From Malania oleifera (taxonomy: Eukaryota > Streptophyta > Magnoliopsida > Santalales > Ximeniaceae): 64,000 nt of DNA. The notes beneath the pieces were generated by a model. The model searched no databases and had not been told where the DNA came from. It was given only the letters and a program-made list of their open reading frames with translations. Position numbers and translations under genes: made by a program. Below are positions 23,401 through 34,990 of the stretch, one piece after another (within the stretch, counting starts at the first letter, position 1; the number at the start of each line of letters is the position of its first letter). The DNA is taken from positions 18,842,049-18,906,048 of the forward strand of contig NC_080422.1 in the NCBI RefSeq assembly GCF_029873635.1. Direction: 5' to 3'.

Positions 23401-25568
23401 TGTTAGCTTTACCGTGATCCCAAGAGGGGGGGTGAATTGGTATTTTTAAATTTTATCTCCTAGGTATTTCTCCTAGCAGTAGTATGTTCACAAGCCTAGG
23501 GTCAATCTAGTGCAAATAATGTAAATATACCAGAAATTAAATAAAGCAGTTTAAACAACCATACAAGCACTAGAAAGCAGTAAAGAGAGGATGACACACA
23601 GATATGTTATCGAGATTCGGCCAACTGCCTACGTCCCCGCCTTGGCTAACTAGCACAAGGATTATCACAATACCTTGCTCACTTAAACGGGTGGAGCGGC
23701 ACCTATACAAACTAGGTCAAATTACCACAGGGCAGACCTCAACCTTTACACCAATCCTTATCGGGCTGGATTACCGCCCCCTCAGGCCACGCCTGGAATC
23801 TCTCAGATATACAATCACAAGGTACAATATAAGAGTGCTTTCACGTAAAGCAGATTTGTACCACAAATGCGCATAAACACAAACACCACAGATGATTTAA
23901 TAATGTAAGCTCTGTGTGGTCTAAATATGTCAACTCTCAACAATGTTTTCTATCAGTGTAGCAAGTACGTGAGAGTGTCAATAATAATAATCTGTGTACT
24001 TCAAAATATTCAGTCAAGCGTGTTCACACAGAGTATCAAACAAGCCTCAACATTATCAATCAATAGAGTGTGTCAATCATACGAATGTGTATATGCTTGG
24101 ATTGCAAAATAGATAATCTTTTTTTTCGGCAAATGATATATATACTTGTACAAATAATACCACAAAGATTAGTGTAACAAGCACAAATATCTTTTCACAA
24201 ATTGTTCAATAAATTCCACAAGATATTTGAGTAAGCTTGAAATATGTTTTTGCAAATCAAAACAAATACAAACTTCCAAAGATATTGCAATGATAATGCA
24301 ACACTCAGAAGTTTACCACAAGTCTTCTTAGAGTAGGCTTATTAGCAAAGCCTCCTAAGAAAACTTAGGTTATGCTCTCGAGAGAAAAATCGATTCAAAC
24401 ACTCTAAACAATTAGAGCAAACCTCAAGCAATAATACTCAATACACTTACAAATGATTTAGATAGATGAAGAAGGTAAGCTTGAGTAGGTTTCAAAAGGA
24501 GTATGAGTAATGAGAAGCAAAAATAAGTATTTTGGCTTGAGAGAGATTTTCTTAATCTTTTTGCTAATTAGTGCTTAATCCACCAAATGAAGGAGTATAT
24601 ATAGACATACTGAAAATTACTGAAAATTTTGACCGTTGGGGACCTATTAGGGATTGTTAGAAAAGATTAATGACATTTAAAATAATTTAACCCTGTTTAA
24701 AGCATTTAACCATGGTAAAAAAATAGGAGCAACCCGAGAGGTCCGGTCGACCAGAAATGATTCGGTCGACCAGGACTCAAATGGCTCGGTCGACCAGGGG
24801 TGTTTTGAACTGAGTTTTCGGTCGACCGAGAAAGGGCGATTTTCCAAAATTCTGAGGTTCGGTCGACCGGGCCCTTTTGAACTGAGTGGTTCGGTCGACC
24901 AGACCGCTGGGAATTCTCTCAAGACCCTTCAGTCGACCAGGTATTTGGAGTACAAAAGTGCTCAGTTGACCGGGAGGTCAAAAAGTTGACTTCCAGGTGG
25001 TTCGGTAGACCGGGGTCAAATGAACTACGTGGTCTCGGTTGACCGGGACCTAGGTCAACGGTTGACCCAGTTAGGGTTCGATCGACCAGGCAAAAAAATA
25101 AACTATTTTGGCAGGTCGACCGAAAGTGCACCAAGTGTGCATTTTGGTTCCGTATTGACCCAAACAAGTCCTATTCAAATGCCTAATAAACATATGTGAA
25201 ATATGTGTGTGTCCTAAGGTCACTTGGGGTCCAATTTGAAATCACCGAAAAAATTCGGTGTCGGTCGACCTTCAGTTGACCGAAGGTGCACCCTAAGGTT
25301 CTATCTCATTCATGGTTCGATTTGAGCTTACAAAATAAATCATGCATGTGATGTGTGTGCTTATTACAAACCGAAAAACCCTAATTACTATTACAGACAA
25401 ATTTCACTGAAAATTATTATAATTAAGAGTATGAAATTGTCTTCAAGCTTTGAACCTTCACGTGCCACTGAAGATATGCTAATATGAACCTGCACATGAA
25501 CTAGATATTTATTAAATACAAAAGTATTTGTCATTATCAAAACCAGGGCGTGACCTATAAGGTCAACA
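23401..25568 (-). mobile_element. solo LTR (about 2.2 kb), younger copy
   Basis: Plus-strand ends TGTTAGC ... GGTCAACA with a perfect 5-bp duplication caaat (23396-23400, 25569-25573). The same family as 6583-8786, sharing the gatcccaagagggggggtg block near its left end. Minus orientation is inferred from the TATA (24596-24603) with GGTCGACC motifs upstream and a CT-rich leader downstream on the minus strand. A 6-bp-arm hairpin (TGACCT ATA AGGTCA) lies at 25551-25565. It sits 31 bp after the end of the previous solo LTR and is absent from unit 2. Confidence 0.88.
24745..25270. repeat. cluster of GGTCGACC palindromes
   Basis: Nine exact GTCGAC sites lie in about 525 bp, most in the context ttcGGTCGACCag, spaced 18-40 bp in the first half, with further decayed forms (GGTTGACC, CGATCGACC). 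The older LTR copy (7940-8340) has the same cluster, but nearly all sites there are decayed to GGTTGACC, GGTCAACC or GGTCGATC. Confidence 0.8.
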
Positions 25569-25573
25569 CAAAT

Positions 25574-26235
25574 GCTAGAAAACTGTAGCAGCAACAAACA
25601 TGTAATTTAGGTGGAGTTAGATATTCAGGGTAGAAATACAGGGAGTTCTATCTCGGATCAATAGTATCATACTATAAATGGGCTTGTGATGCAGGTGGAG
25701 CTACAGGCTCAAAGCAGAGATGACATTATTCAAATTGCAAGGAGTTTCAGCTCAGTATACCAGTAGAATTACGATGGGCCCAGGTGCACTATTAGACCAC
25801 CACTCAGGTATAAATTTGGCATTAATGTTTTGTGTATTTATTACTACTAGTACCAAGGTTCCTACTATTTTTCAAGTTGCGGTGCACATCAAAGGGAAAA
25901 ATAGATGGATAAAATGTTATGGTGGAGGAAATGGAAGTATTGCATAAGAACCAAGTGTGGGAGTTGGTGAGGCTTCCAATGAGGAAGAGGGTGAGAGGAT
26001 GCAAGGGAGTGATGTATTCATTGTTTGTGAATAACATGTTATTGGCTAGAAAGACTTTGACTGAGGCTAATCAGTTAGGAACTCTGTTGAAAGTTTTTGA
26101 CACGATTGTTTTGGGAACAACTAAGAAAGGTCTTAGTTTGAAGATTCACATGGACAAAACTACAGGGAGATTAGTATTACCTCAGGGTGGCTTTGTGGAT
26201 AGAGCTTCATAGAGATTGATGTTATCTCAAGACAA
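25574..26235 (+). pseudogene. copia integrase end and reverse transcriptase remnant (unit 1, second part)
   Basis: Continuation of the unit-1 copia element after the two solo LTRs. At 25920-26000 the frame reads EEMEVLHKNQVWELVRLP, the start of the copia RT domain. A join then jumps to SLFVNNMLLARKTLTEANQL (about 26016), where the YVDD catalytic box has become FVNN. It then reads TTGRLVLPQGGFVDRAS. Most of the RT palm between these blocks is deleted. The same gap exists in unit 2. Not functional. Confidence 0.8.
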
Positions 26236-26750
26236 AAAAATGAGGTTATTAGTGAAGGATCAAAACCGTCACTATTAATCAAAAAACCGTTACTAAAAGT
26301 ATTAGTGATGGTTTTAAAATAGTTGTCATAATTGCCATTAGTAATATTTATTAGTAACAGATTACTACAAGCATCATTAATAATAGAGTAGTAGTGACGA
26401 ATTATCACCGTCACTAAAACCCTAATACCATCACTATAAATTATACATCGGCTCGACTTAAATTTGTCACTAGTAGTAGACTAATAGTGACGAATTGGGT
26501 AACCATCACTAAAAGTTGAGTATTAGTGAAGGTTTCAAAACCGTCACTAATAGTGGAGTATTAGTGACGAATATAAAACCTTCACTAATACTTGGTCTTT
26601 AGTAAAGTATTAGTGAAGGTTTCAAAACCGTCACTAATAGTGGAGAAGTAGTGACAAATTTAAAATCTTCACTAATACTTTGGTTTTAGTGACGGTTTTG
26701 AAATTTGTCACTAATATTGTACTATTAGTGAAAGTTTTGAAACTTTCACT
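26236..26750. mobile_element. CACTA-like terminal fragment
   Basis: Made of gtgacgaat/ccgtcact words in alternating orientation, like the subterminal region at 13790-14742 but not the same sequence. A decayed TIR may be present as tctcaagacaaaaaaatgag at its left border. The copia sequence stops here and the Tat tail starts at 26751. Unit 2 has a longer version (37601-38823); unit 1 appears to have lost about 720 bp. Confidence 0.6.
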
Positions 26751-26869
26751 GATTCGTATTTATTGAAATCCATAGCTGCAAAAGTATAAAAGGGGATAAA
26801 AACACCAACAACAGCGGAAGTATCTGAGTACATATATAGAAATCAAAGGCAAGGCAAGACTTGGGGAAA

Positions 26870-27649
26870 CGGGGCTGATCCCCTACTGCACGAGGACTCA
26901 CTCCTTGAGCAGCTCCTCATAAGAGACAATCCCCTATTGACCAAGGGCTCGTAGTTCTTTTAAGATGGCCTGCTCTCTGGTAAAGAGCCTCGAAAGAATA
27001 TGGCACACCCGAGCTACAAAAAGAAAGGGAGAGGAAAACAAGTAAGCAATTGGGTATCCCACACACAGCCCTGCATATGAATTAAAAAAAGTTAGGGAAG
27101 AAGAATGTCACCATCCAGAGGAGCAGACCAAACACGAGAGCCCGTATAATTCAACTCTCTAGAGGCAAAGAAGTACTAGGACTTCCAATTGTGCATGGAA
27201 GAGCTGCTCGGGGTAAAAAGTTTATAACCTGACAAATAGTTGAAATAATACAGTTCCTTCTCTATAGAGTGCGTCCGCATCTAGAAGCAATTCCGAAAGA
27301 GATGTACTGTAGGTTGATGACCCAGTCGGAGCAAGAGGACGACAAAACAAGCAAGTGAAAGGTAGGAGTTCGGAACAAGTTGTGAGGGGGCTATTCGGTA
27401 AAAACGTAGTACTTTAGAAATAAATGGGGGGAAAGGATGTCTAAGACCTAGGTCCAAGTAGTCAGTGTACAGGCAAAGCTCCTCGAAGCTCGGATCAAGG
27501 GCTAATTCAGAGCTAGAGGGCAACCTAATAGTAATATTCGAGGGGATGGCAAAAAAGTATTGACCATTTTATATATCGGAGGAGGTCAGGTCAGATCGAG
27601 TGCGCCTCACTGTAGTCGGAGCCCTCACCGAGTGTGAGGAAGACTCCAT
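26870..27649 (-). pseudogene. antisense extra ORF of Tat element (PF04195-like), copy 1
   Basis: Starts at an ATG at 27649 and reads MESSSHSVRAPTTVRRTRSD. It reaches a stop after LTSSDI, then continues in frame with ELCLYTDYLDLGLRHPFPPF and RIAPSQLVPNSYLSLACF, the pattern of the plant gypsy-type putative transposon domain PF04195. A stop follows HNWKS (about 27178), and homology resumes after a likely intron at ARVCHILSRLF (about 27018-26870). Antisense extra ORFs between pol and the 3' LTR are known in plant Tat elements; their function is unknown. Copy 2 is better preserved. Confidence 0.75.
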
Positions 27650-28599
27650 CACAAAATCGAAATGTGGAACGAATGATATGAAGAATTTGCAAATAGATCA
27701 AACAAGCGAGCCTCCCACAAAAACAAAGAAGACAAGATGCCCAAAAAGATCAAATAGATAAATTTTGCATGAAAACAGCAAAGTTACTATACAAAAGAAG
27801 ATTAAACAAGTAAAGTTCTAGCAAGAACAGTGAAGAACATGAAGAACAACAAAAAAAAACATGCAATTCAACACAAATTCGGAGAAAAGCAATAAGGAGA
27901 GGGGCCGAGGGAGAGCGTACCTAGCGAAAATAAGGAACCCCTTTGAATGAGATAAGAAGCGAATGAAGGGACCCCTGCCTTTATAGAAAAAAGCCTGCAC
28001 AGATCCCTGAGAGTGTTGGAATCTCGAAAGAGCTCATCTGCAGAAAAGGGATTTCGTCTCAAGGGAAAAGACACAAAAATCCCCGTACGTACGAAAATCC
28101 TTGTACGCGCGCTAATGTGATGCCAATACCAAGAATTCGCGACTTCCCAAGGTACGGATGACTTAAGCATGCATTCATTACACTTTTGCAGGAAGGATAA
28201 CGCTGCAAAAGGACTACAACGTCGCTTCGGAAAAAGCATCAGACTGACACCCCCCATAAATGAAAACATCTCATCAAACTGGGAAGGCCAATCAAGGCAA
28301 AACTGACCCAACTAACGAGCACGACTCATTAGGTAGAACAGACCCAACTGACAAACACGACTTGTGAGGCCCCTAACAGCCCAACAAATAAGCACAACTC
28401 ATTAGGCGAAACATGCCCAACTGATGAGCACAACTTGTGAGGCCACCAAGCCCAACAAATGAGCACAACTCATTAAGCAGAACAGGCCCAACTGACGAGC
28501 ACAGCTCGTGAGGCCACCAAGCCTAACAAATGAGCACGACTCATTAGGCAGAACAGGCCCAATTGACGAGCATGACTCGTGATGCCACCAAGCCCAACA

Positions 28600-29760
28600 A
28601 ATTACCTGAGAGTAGCTCAGCAAAAGGTGCCCAAGAAAGCAATCTTGGCGAAAATAGATCCACAGAGCAGCTCGGTAGGACCTGCTCAGCAAAAATCGCT
28701 CCATTAAGCAACTCGGCAGAACCTGCTCAGCAAAAGTGCTCCATAGAGCAGCTTGGCAAGATGTTCTCGGCAAAATTTCTCCAGGAAGTAGCTCGGCAGA
28801 ACTTACTCAGCAAAAGTGCTCCATAAAGCATCTCGGCAAGACCTGCTCGGTAAAATTGCTCCATGAAGCAGCTTGGTAGAACCTACTCAACAAAAATAGC
28901 CCTAGAGAGCAACTCGACAGGACTCGCCTAGCAAAATTGCTCCATGACGCAGCTCGGCAGGACTTGCTCAGCAAAGTTGCTCCATGAAGTAGCTCGGCAG
29001 GACCTGCTTGGCAAAAATCACTCCATGAAGCAGCTCGGCAGAACCTACTTGGAAAAAGTGCTCCATAGAGTAGCTCGGCAAGACATGCTCGGAAAAATTG
29101 CTCCATGAAGTAGCTCGGCAGAACCTGCTTGGAAAAATTGCTCCATAGAGCAACTTGGCAGAACCTGCTTGGCAAAATCGCTCTATAGAGCAGCTTAGGA
29201 GAACCTGCTTAGAAAAAATTGCTCCATGAAGTAGTTCGACAAAACCTGATCGGCAAAAATTGCACCATGAAGTAGCTCGGCAGAACCTAGTCGGCAAAAA
29301 TTGCTCCGTAAAGTAACTCGACAGAACCTGCTCAGCAAAAGTGCTCCATAGAGTAGCTCGGCAAGACTTGCTCGGCAAAATTGCTCCATGAAGCTGCTCG
29401 ACAGAATCTGCTCAGCAAAAATAGCTCTAGAGAGTAGCTCGGCAGGATCCGCCCGGCAAAATTGCTCCATGAAGCAGCTCGACAAGACCTACTCAGCAAA
29501 ATTGCTCCATAAAGTAGCTCAACAGGACCTGCTCAGCAAAAGTGCTCTGTGGAGCAACTCGGCAAGACCTACTCAGCTAAATTGCTCCATGAAGCAGGAC
29601 AGTAGAACCTGCTTAGCAAAAATGGCCCCAAGCAGCAGGTCGGTAAAAAATTACCCCATAGGGCGACTTGGCAAAACGCATCGGAGCAATGTACGGCAAA
29701 AAGGGCTCCAAAGAATAGCTCGACAGAACCCAACTCAGCAAATTTGCTCCATGTAGCAGC
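28600..29760. repeat. 40-41-bp tandem array in Tat LTR, copy 1
   Basis: About 28 units built on gctccatgaagcagctcgg followed by cagaacctgctcggcaaaa. Successive units start at 29061, 29101, 29141, 29181 and 29222, giving a 40-41-bp period. Because the period is not a multiple of three, the open frames across it shift and are not genes. Confidence 0.9.
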
Positions 29761-29779
29761 TCGGCTAAAAAAAAGGAGC

Positions 29780-29821
<42 letters not shown>

Positions 29822-30159
29822 CATTCTGAAGATAAGGGAGAAAATGCGAGGACACGGCAACTTTTCAGAATTTCATCCAGAAAATTGAAACTGAGAGAGG
29901 GGACAACTGATATGCTCAAAATAAACCAGCCAATAAGAGCGAGTCAACACCTAACCCGCACCCCCCAAGTCAAACCTTCTGGCAAGAGCAATCAACTCCA
30001 AGCCAATAAATAGGAGGAGAGATCCACGCCAACGACTTAAATAGTCAAGTGATGCGCGCAAGCAAGTTATGACCCAGGAGCAATTCACGCCCCTGCGCAA
30101 TAAAGACGAATCAGCCTAAGCAATAAAGACGAATCAACCCAAGGGTCAACTCCAGCCCC

Positions 30160-30165
30160 TATAAG
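30160..30165 (+). promoter_or_regulatory. candidate TATA box of Tat LTR
   Basis: tataag in the context cagcccctataagaaagg, about 210 bp before the LTR end. The same site in copy 2 is at 42438-42443. Inferred from position. Confidence 0.45.
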
Positions 30166-30373
30166 AAAGGATGTGGGGAAGAGGCCAATGTGAGTCATAT
30201 CACCCATTCTACTATTGTATTCAGCCTCTCTAGAGCATTCCTCTTACTTAGACATCAGAGTGATCCCCCGGAGTACATCCTGTGTCCTCCAAGCCTTTCT
30301 GCTTTTATCCTTTTCAGGTCATCAGAGATTTGGGAGCAGTTTGATTGGTCATCACCAATTTTATCCCGCGACA

Positions 30374-33300
30374 ACTTCTACTTTTTAAAAGTAAAAGTTT
30401 AGTCCATTATGTTTGGTAAATAACTTTTTTACATTTTAAAAGTATGCTTTTAAACTTTTTTTGAGATATTTTAAAATTTAGGAATTTAAAGCTTCTAAAA
30501 GCAATAGGCTGACTTTTTTTTAGAAAATAATTATATTCCATGGATGTCCCTAATAATTTTTTAATATTACAAAATTACCCACTCATCCCTTCCTCCCTCT
30601 CTTGCTCAGATTTTTTTTTTCTTTATTTTTTCATGACTCAAATAAAAACTTAAGGCTCATATTGGTAATGATATTGTTTTATACAAATAATTTTTTGATA
30701 AATAATTTAATAACCATTTAAAATCATATTATTAGTATATTTTAATTTTTAAAATTTATGTTATTAATGCTAAATTTTGTTTTTGTTAAATAATTATACT
30801 CATAAATTAATAAACATATTTTAGTCACTTCAAACATTTCAGTCAATTAAGGTCTTTTCCATTCACTCATCCTCACTGCCCGAGTTCAAGTAGGCAGAAG
30901 TAGGCCATTTTTTTCACTATAATACATTGTTCACTAATACAATCATAAATCCAATAATAATAATAAATACATGGAAAAATTAATTAAACAAAAAAGAAGA
31001 AGAAGGGGTAGCCACAATAAAAATTCTTGTGCTTTTTACCTTTTCAATTTTAAATTTTAGGCATAATTAAGTTATTTTTGTTTTGAAAAGAATGGAAGTG
31101 TCATCTAAGGTGTTTGCCTGTACGATCTCTCGTTTCCATTGACTCATCCTCACCTTCTGGGTTCAAGTATGTAGTTTTTTTTACTAATACATTGTTCACT
31201 AATACAAGTATGTAGGAAATGTTAAGGGTTGTTTGAGAAGGTAAAGGGAGTTCTATTTTCTTATTTTTTTCAACAAAAAAGTATTTTTGAGCGAAATAAA
31301 ATATCAAAATAGGACTATTTTGAAACATTATAATTATTATTATTATTTGTAAAACTAGGCATAATTGCATTTTGGAAAAATGATTTCAAAAATTAAAAAA
31401 AGCAAATATGTATCAAGACGCAAAAAGACATGTATACATAATTTGCCCATATATTTAATATTTTTAAAGTGAGTAAAATTCCAATGTCTGAAAAAATAAA
31501 AAAAGTAGCCTTACGTTTGGAGAGTCTTGGATTTGGAATTGTATTATAATTGGATAAGATATAACATAAAATTGTATTGAAATTTATCCAAATTCACCTA
31601 AACTAAAAACCAAGGTCTAACATTCATGCATCCAAACACTGTATAAAGGTTTCCAAGATCATCGATAAAGTTCGACGCGGTTAGTACTTAATGAACTAGT
31701 AGTCTTGTTAATATCGAAAATATAGATTCAATAAAATGGCAAAATGAAAAAGAGAAGGTTTTAGGATCACGCGGTTAGCACTTAATGCGATGACAGTCTT
31801 ATTAATTTTGAAAATTTGAATTCAACAAAACAACAAAATAAAAAAAATTAGAAGGTTTTCAAGACCAATTAGTTTAAGTTTCACGTGGTTAGCACTTAAT
31901 GCGTGGACAGTCTTGTCTTTTAACCGACCAAGCTGACTCAACTCCCGCTCAATGCACCGACATGCTTGACCTTTAACCGACCAAGCTAATGTGACGAACA
32001 CTTAATACAACCTTTAACCGGTCGATGCGTAAGCTACCTTTACCCTTCCTTTTTTGGCAAAAAATTAAGTATTAGATTTGGCATTTTTTTTTAGAAATTT
32101 TAAGCCATCATTTTTCTTTGTGTTTTTATTAGTTTATTTGCATAAAAAAATTTGTTCACTATTTTCAAATTTTCCTTTTCAAATGATGCAAAAAACTTAT
32201 TTGATGGGACAATTTTAAAATTATTTTTCAATAAGAATTGTCAAAATTTGGATATTTAAATATTAAAAAATTGTTTATTTTTTTAAAAATAAAATTATTC
32301 CCTTACTAATTTGAAACAACCAAACATGACACTATTTTGAGTGTTCTCTATATTATTAATATTGCCATCATTCCATCATTAGGTATCAAATTTTTTTTAA
32401 AGATTTATGCATTCAAAATGAAAAGAACAATATGGAATACATGGTGAGTTTGGTCATGATAGATGTTTAATCTTAAAATATGATATTTAATTTTATTTAA
32501 TTTCATTTTTAATATCTACATAAGTAATTCACAAAAAAGAAAACTCCCCATTAGCTAATTGCTAGGTATTTTTTATTTAATTCTTGAAATTTAATCACAC
32601 GCAACCCTATCCAAAAAAAAAGGAAATCATTTTCATTCCATTGAACAATTAATCCCTTGGGCATGTCAAAAGTTAAAGCTTACGATTTTTATGTAGAAGT
32701 TTCCATTTCTAACCTTGAAAGGAATCGAGAAGAGATATAAAATGAAATATTGACCATCTCTTACTGTGGAGTCGAATCTCAGTGAGCCTTTAATGGATAA
32801 AAAAATTTAAAAATTCTTAAATAATATCTGGGAGCATGAATTTCGAGTCTTAAATTTGAATTTGTGTGATTTTGAATGAAATTTAAGACAATTTTGCGTT
32901 AGATTTTATTCAAATTTACACAAATATACATTCAAAGATCAAAATTCAAATTCCCACGCACATGGTTCACAAATAATACCATTTTCTAACTTACGAAATT
33001 TCAATTTTACTAAATTCACCCTTTAAACTATAACTTCGGCTCTTGTTTTGACCTAAAAATTTTGACACCAAATTGGGAGTTAGGTTCTATTTGGCTTTCC
33101 TATAAATTTCAAAAAGTGAGGAAAACAAAGTTATTGTAATTGTTGTAAAAATTATTTGGTCCCATCTGTGATAAATAGAAAGCAAATTTTGAGTGTCTAG
33201 GTAAAAACAAATTGCAAAGTACTAAATTATTTAGAAAGACTAAAATGGATATGTACTTTAAGAAAATGTAACTAGTTCATTGATAATTTTATGATATTTG

Positions 33301-34455
33301 AAAAAAAAAAAAACAATAAAATAAAATAAAAAATTGGTTAAGAAAAAAGAAACTAATTTTTAACTTTTAAAAGATTCAAATGCATAGCTTGTAAAAGTTC
33401 CATAAAAAAGTTAAATATATAAGTCGTTAACACTTATCTTTTGCTTTTTATTGAAAAAAAATTTATATATTTTATTACTTGAACTCACATTAGAAACTAA
33501 AACTCAATCACCATTTTAAGCTCTAAAACAATGAGAGTGTCAATGATAAAGTTACAGTCTAATTGTGAGGCAATAACAGTTGTGATTTTGAGAAGACACA
33601 AGCAAAAATATTAATAAATGAAATACTTCTAAGTTCTAGAATTATGATACAAAACCTTAAATCATAGCCAAAAAGGAATTTTAAGGTTGTCACTAAATGA
33701 ATCAAATCGCTTAGAGTTACTCTATACTCATTCAAAAAAATTCGTTTAAATTCGTTCATTAAGATAAGTAAATGAATGTTGAACTTGATTTTTAAACTTT
33801 AAAACTATAAATGAGTTAAACTTGAAAACTATAAATAAATCAAACTTCATTTCGAGGTTGATTAACCTTTATTTAGATAGCTTGCAAGTTTACTTGCTTA
33901 TAAATTCAAATAGGTTGTTAACATGTTCATAAGTTAAAACTCGTTAAGTTTATGAATTTGTTTGTATAAAAACTCATATTTTGACTCATATTTTGCCTAA
34001 TTAAAAGATTATTTGTTTACAAATTTTCTGTGGGAGTCATTTTTAAATTGAAATTATTTTAGATATATTTTTCAAAAAAGCATGTTCTCTCAAGTTATCA
34101 CTAATAAAAAATAATTTTATTTATTTATTTAAAATCATTGGAAGATAATAAAACACAAATAAAAATAGTATACACATGACTGCAAATATATAACTTTTTT
34201 TTTTTTCTAAATAATGAGCAATTTTTGGCTTATTGTTTGTTATTAGTGCCTACAAATTTGAAAAGATTATATTAGACTTGTTTGGACTCGTTTAATAAAT
34301 GATTCAAATATGAACAATATTAAGTTTGGCTCGCTTAGTTGATATGCTTAGGTGGAACTCGATTTTAGAGCTCATTTATTAAATAGTCAAACTTGAAAAT
34401 GTTAAGAATCTACTTCTGGTAATAGAATTCAAGACTTTCAATCTTGAATGCAAAC
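30374..34455 (+). repeat. P repeat, copy 2
   Basis: The longest copy (4082 bp) and the best reference for the family. Bases 32780-33059 are identical to 17450-17729 of copy 1, while flanking parts differ by several per cent. AT-rich throughout, with no coding signal. It begins immediately after the Tat LTR end. Confidence 0.75.
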
Positions 34456-34966
34456 TGTTGTGAAATGTGGCTCACATACTAAGTGAAAAGTATACACAAA
34501 AGGATAACATGAAGGAAATCAAATAGCAGTAGAGGAAATTGTCGATGGAAAGACTCTAACCGTCGACGGTTTGGAGCAATGTCTTTGAAAATTTACATTA
34601 TATCTGAAATCGTCAACGCATATTTCAAATTTTGAAAGGGGGACGTTAGTATAGTTAGGGTTTAGAGAGAATACCTCCGAGACCTATATTTATATGTCAT
34701 ATCAGATGTATTTGTAAAGGATGGTTGAGAGGGTTCATGTATTGTTCATATAATTTGGACAAGGAGATAGTGAATCCTTCCCGTTTTCTCCCGTGGAAGT
34801 AGGCATTGTCGAACGACGTAATTCCTTGTGTTGTTATTGCTTTTATATACTTGTTGTGGTTGTGGATTCTTTTGTATATTCATCATTGATTACTGCATTG
34901 TGTATTTGATCCTACATACAAATATATTTCACTGTGCAATTCATTTTTTTTTTTTTTTTTACAACA
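34456..34966 (+). mobile_element. copia 5' LTR, unit 2 (511 bp)
   Basis: TGTTGTGAAATGTGG to ACAACA, near-identical to 19148-19659 apart from a longer T run near its 3' end. Confidence 0.9.
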
Positions 34967-34969
34967 AAT

Positions 34970-34981
34970 TGGTATCAGAGC
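34970..34981 (+). other. primer binding site, initiator Met-tRNA
   Basis: TGGTATCAGAGC directly downstream of the unit-2 copia LTR. Confidence 0.9.
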
Positions 34982-34990
34982 ATTGTTGTA

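Larger units (their letters stand above)
26751..30373 (+). mobile_element. Tat-type gypsy tail, copy 1: antisense ORF plus 3' LTR
   Basis: 3' portion of a Ty3-gypsy element without gag-pol. It contains an antisense ORF (27649-26870), a block of about 70-bp repeats with gagcacgactc (28310-28600), a 40-41-bp tandem array (about 28600-29760), (TA)n at 29783-29819, a plus-strand TATA (30160-30165) and an LTR end at ccgcgaca. The region after the TATA (cttagacatcagagtgatcccc) resembles Tat-lineage LTRs as I know them. The left border of the LTR itself was not found. Confidence 0.65.

Noticed and set aside
26236..26750. Independent MITE insertion
   Set aside because: Alternating gtgacgaat/ccgtcact words and the longer version in unit 2 fit a CACTA terminal fragment better; no separate MITE ends or duplication were found.
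28402..29485. Several long overlapping ORFs on both strands (Ala/Glu/Leu/His/Gly-rich)
   Set aside because: They run through the 40-41-bp tandem array; the period is not a multiple of three and the frames change every few units, so they are by-products of the repeat. The same holds for 40467-41858.
28600..29760. CRISPR-like direct repeat array
   Set aside because: Units follow each other without unique spacers, vary in sequence and lie within a plant LTR retrotransposon.
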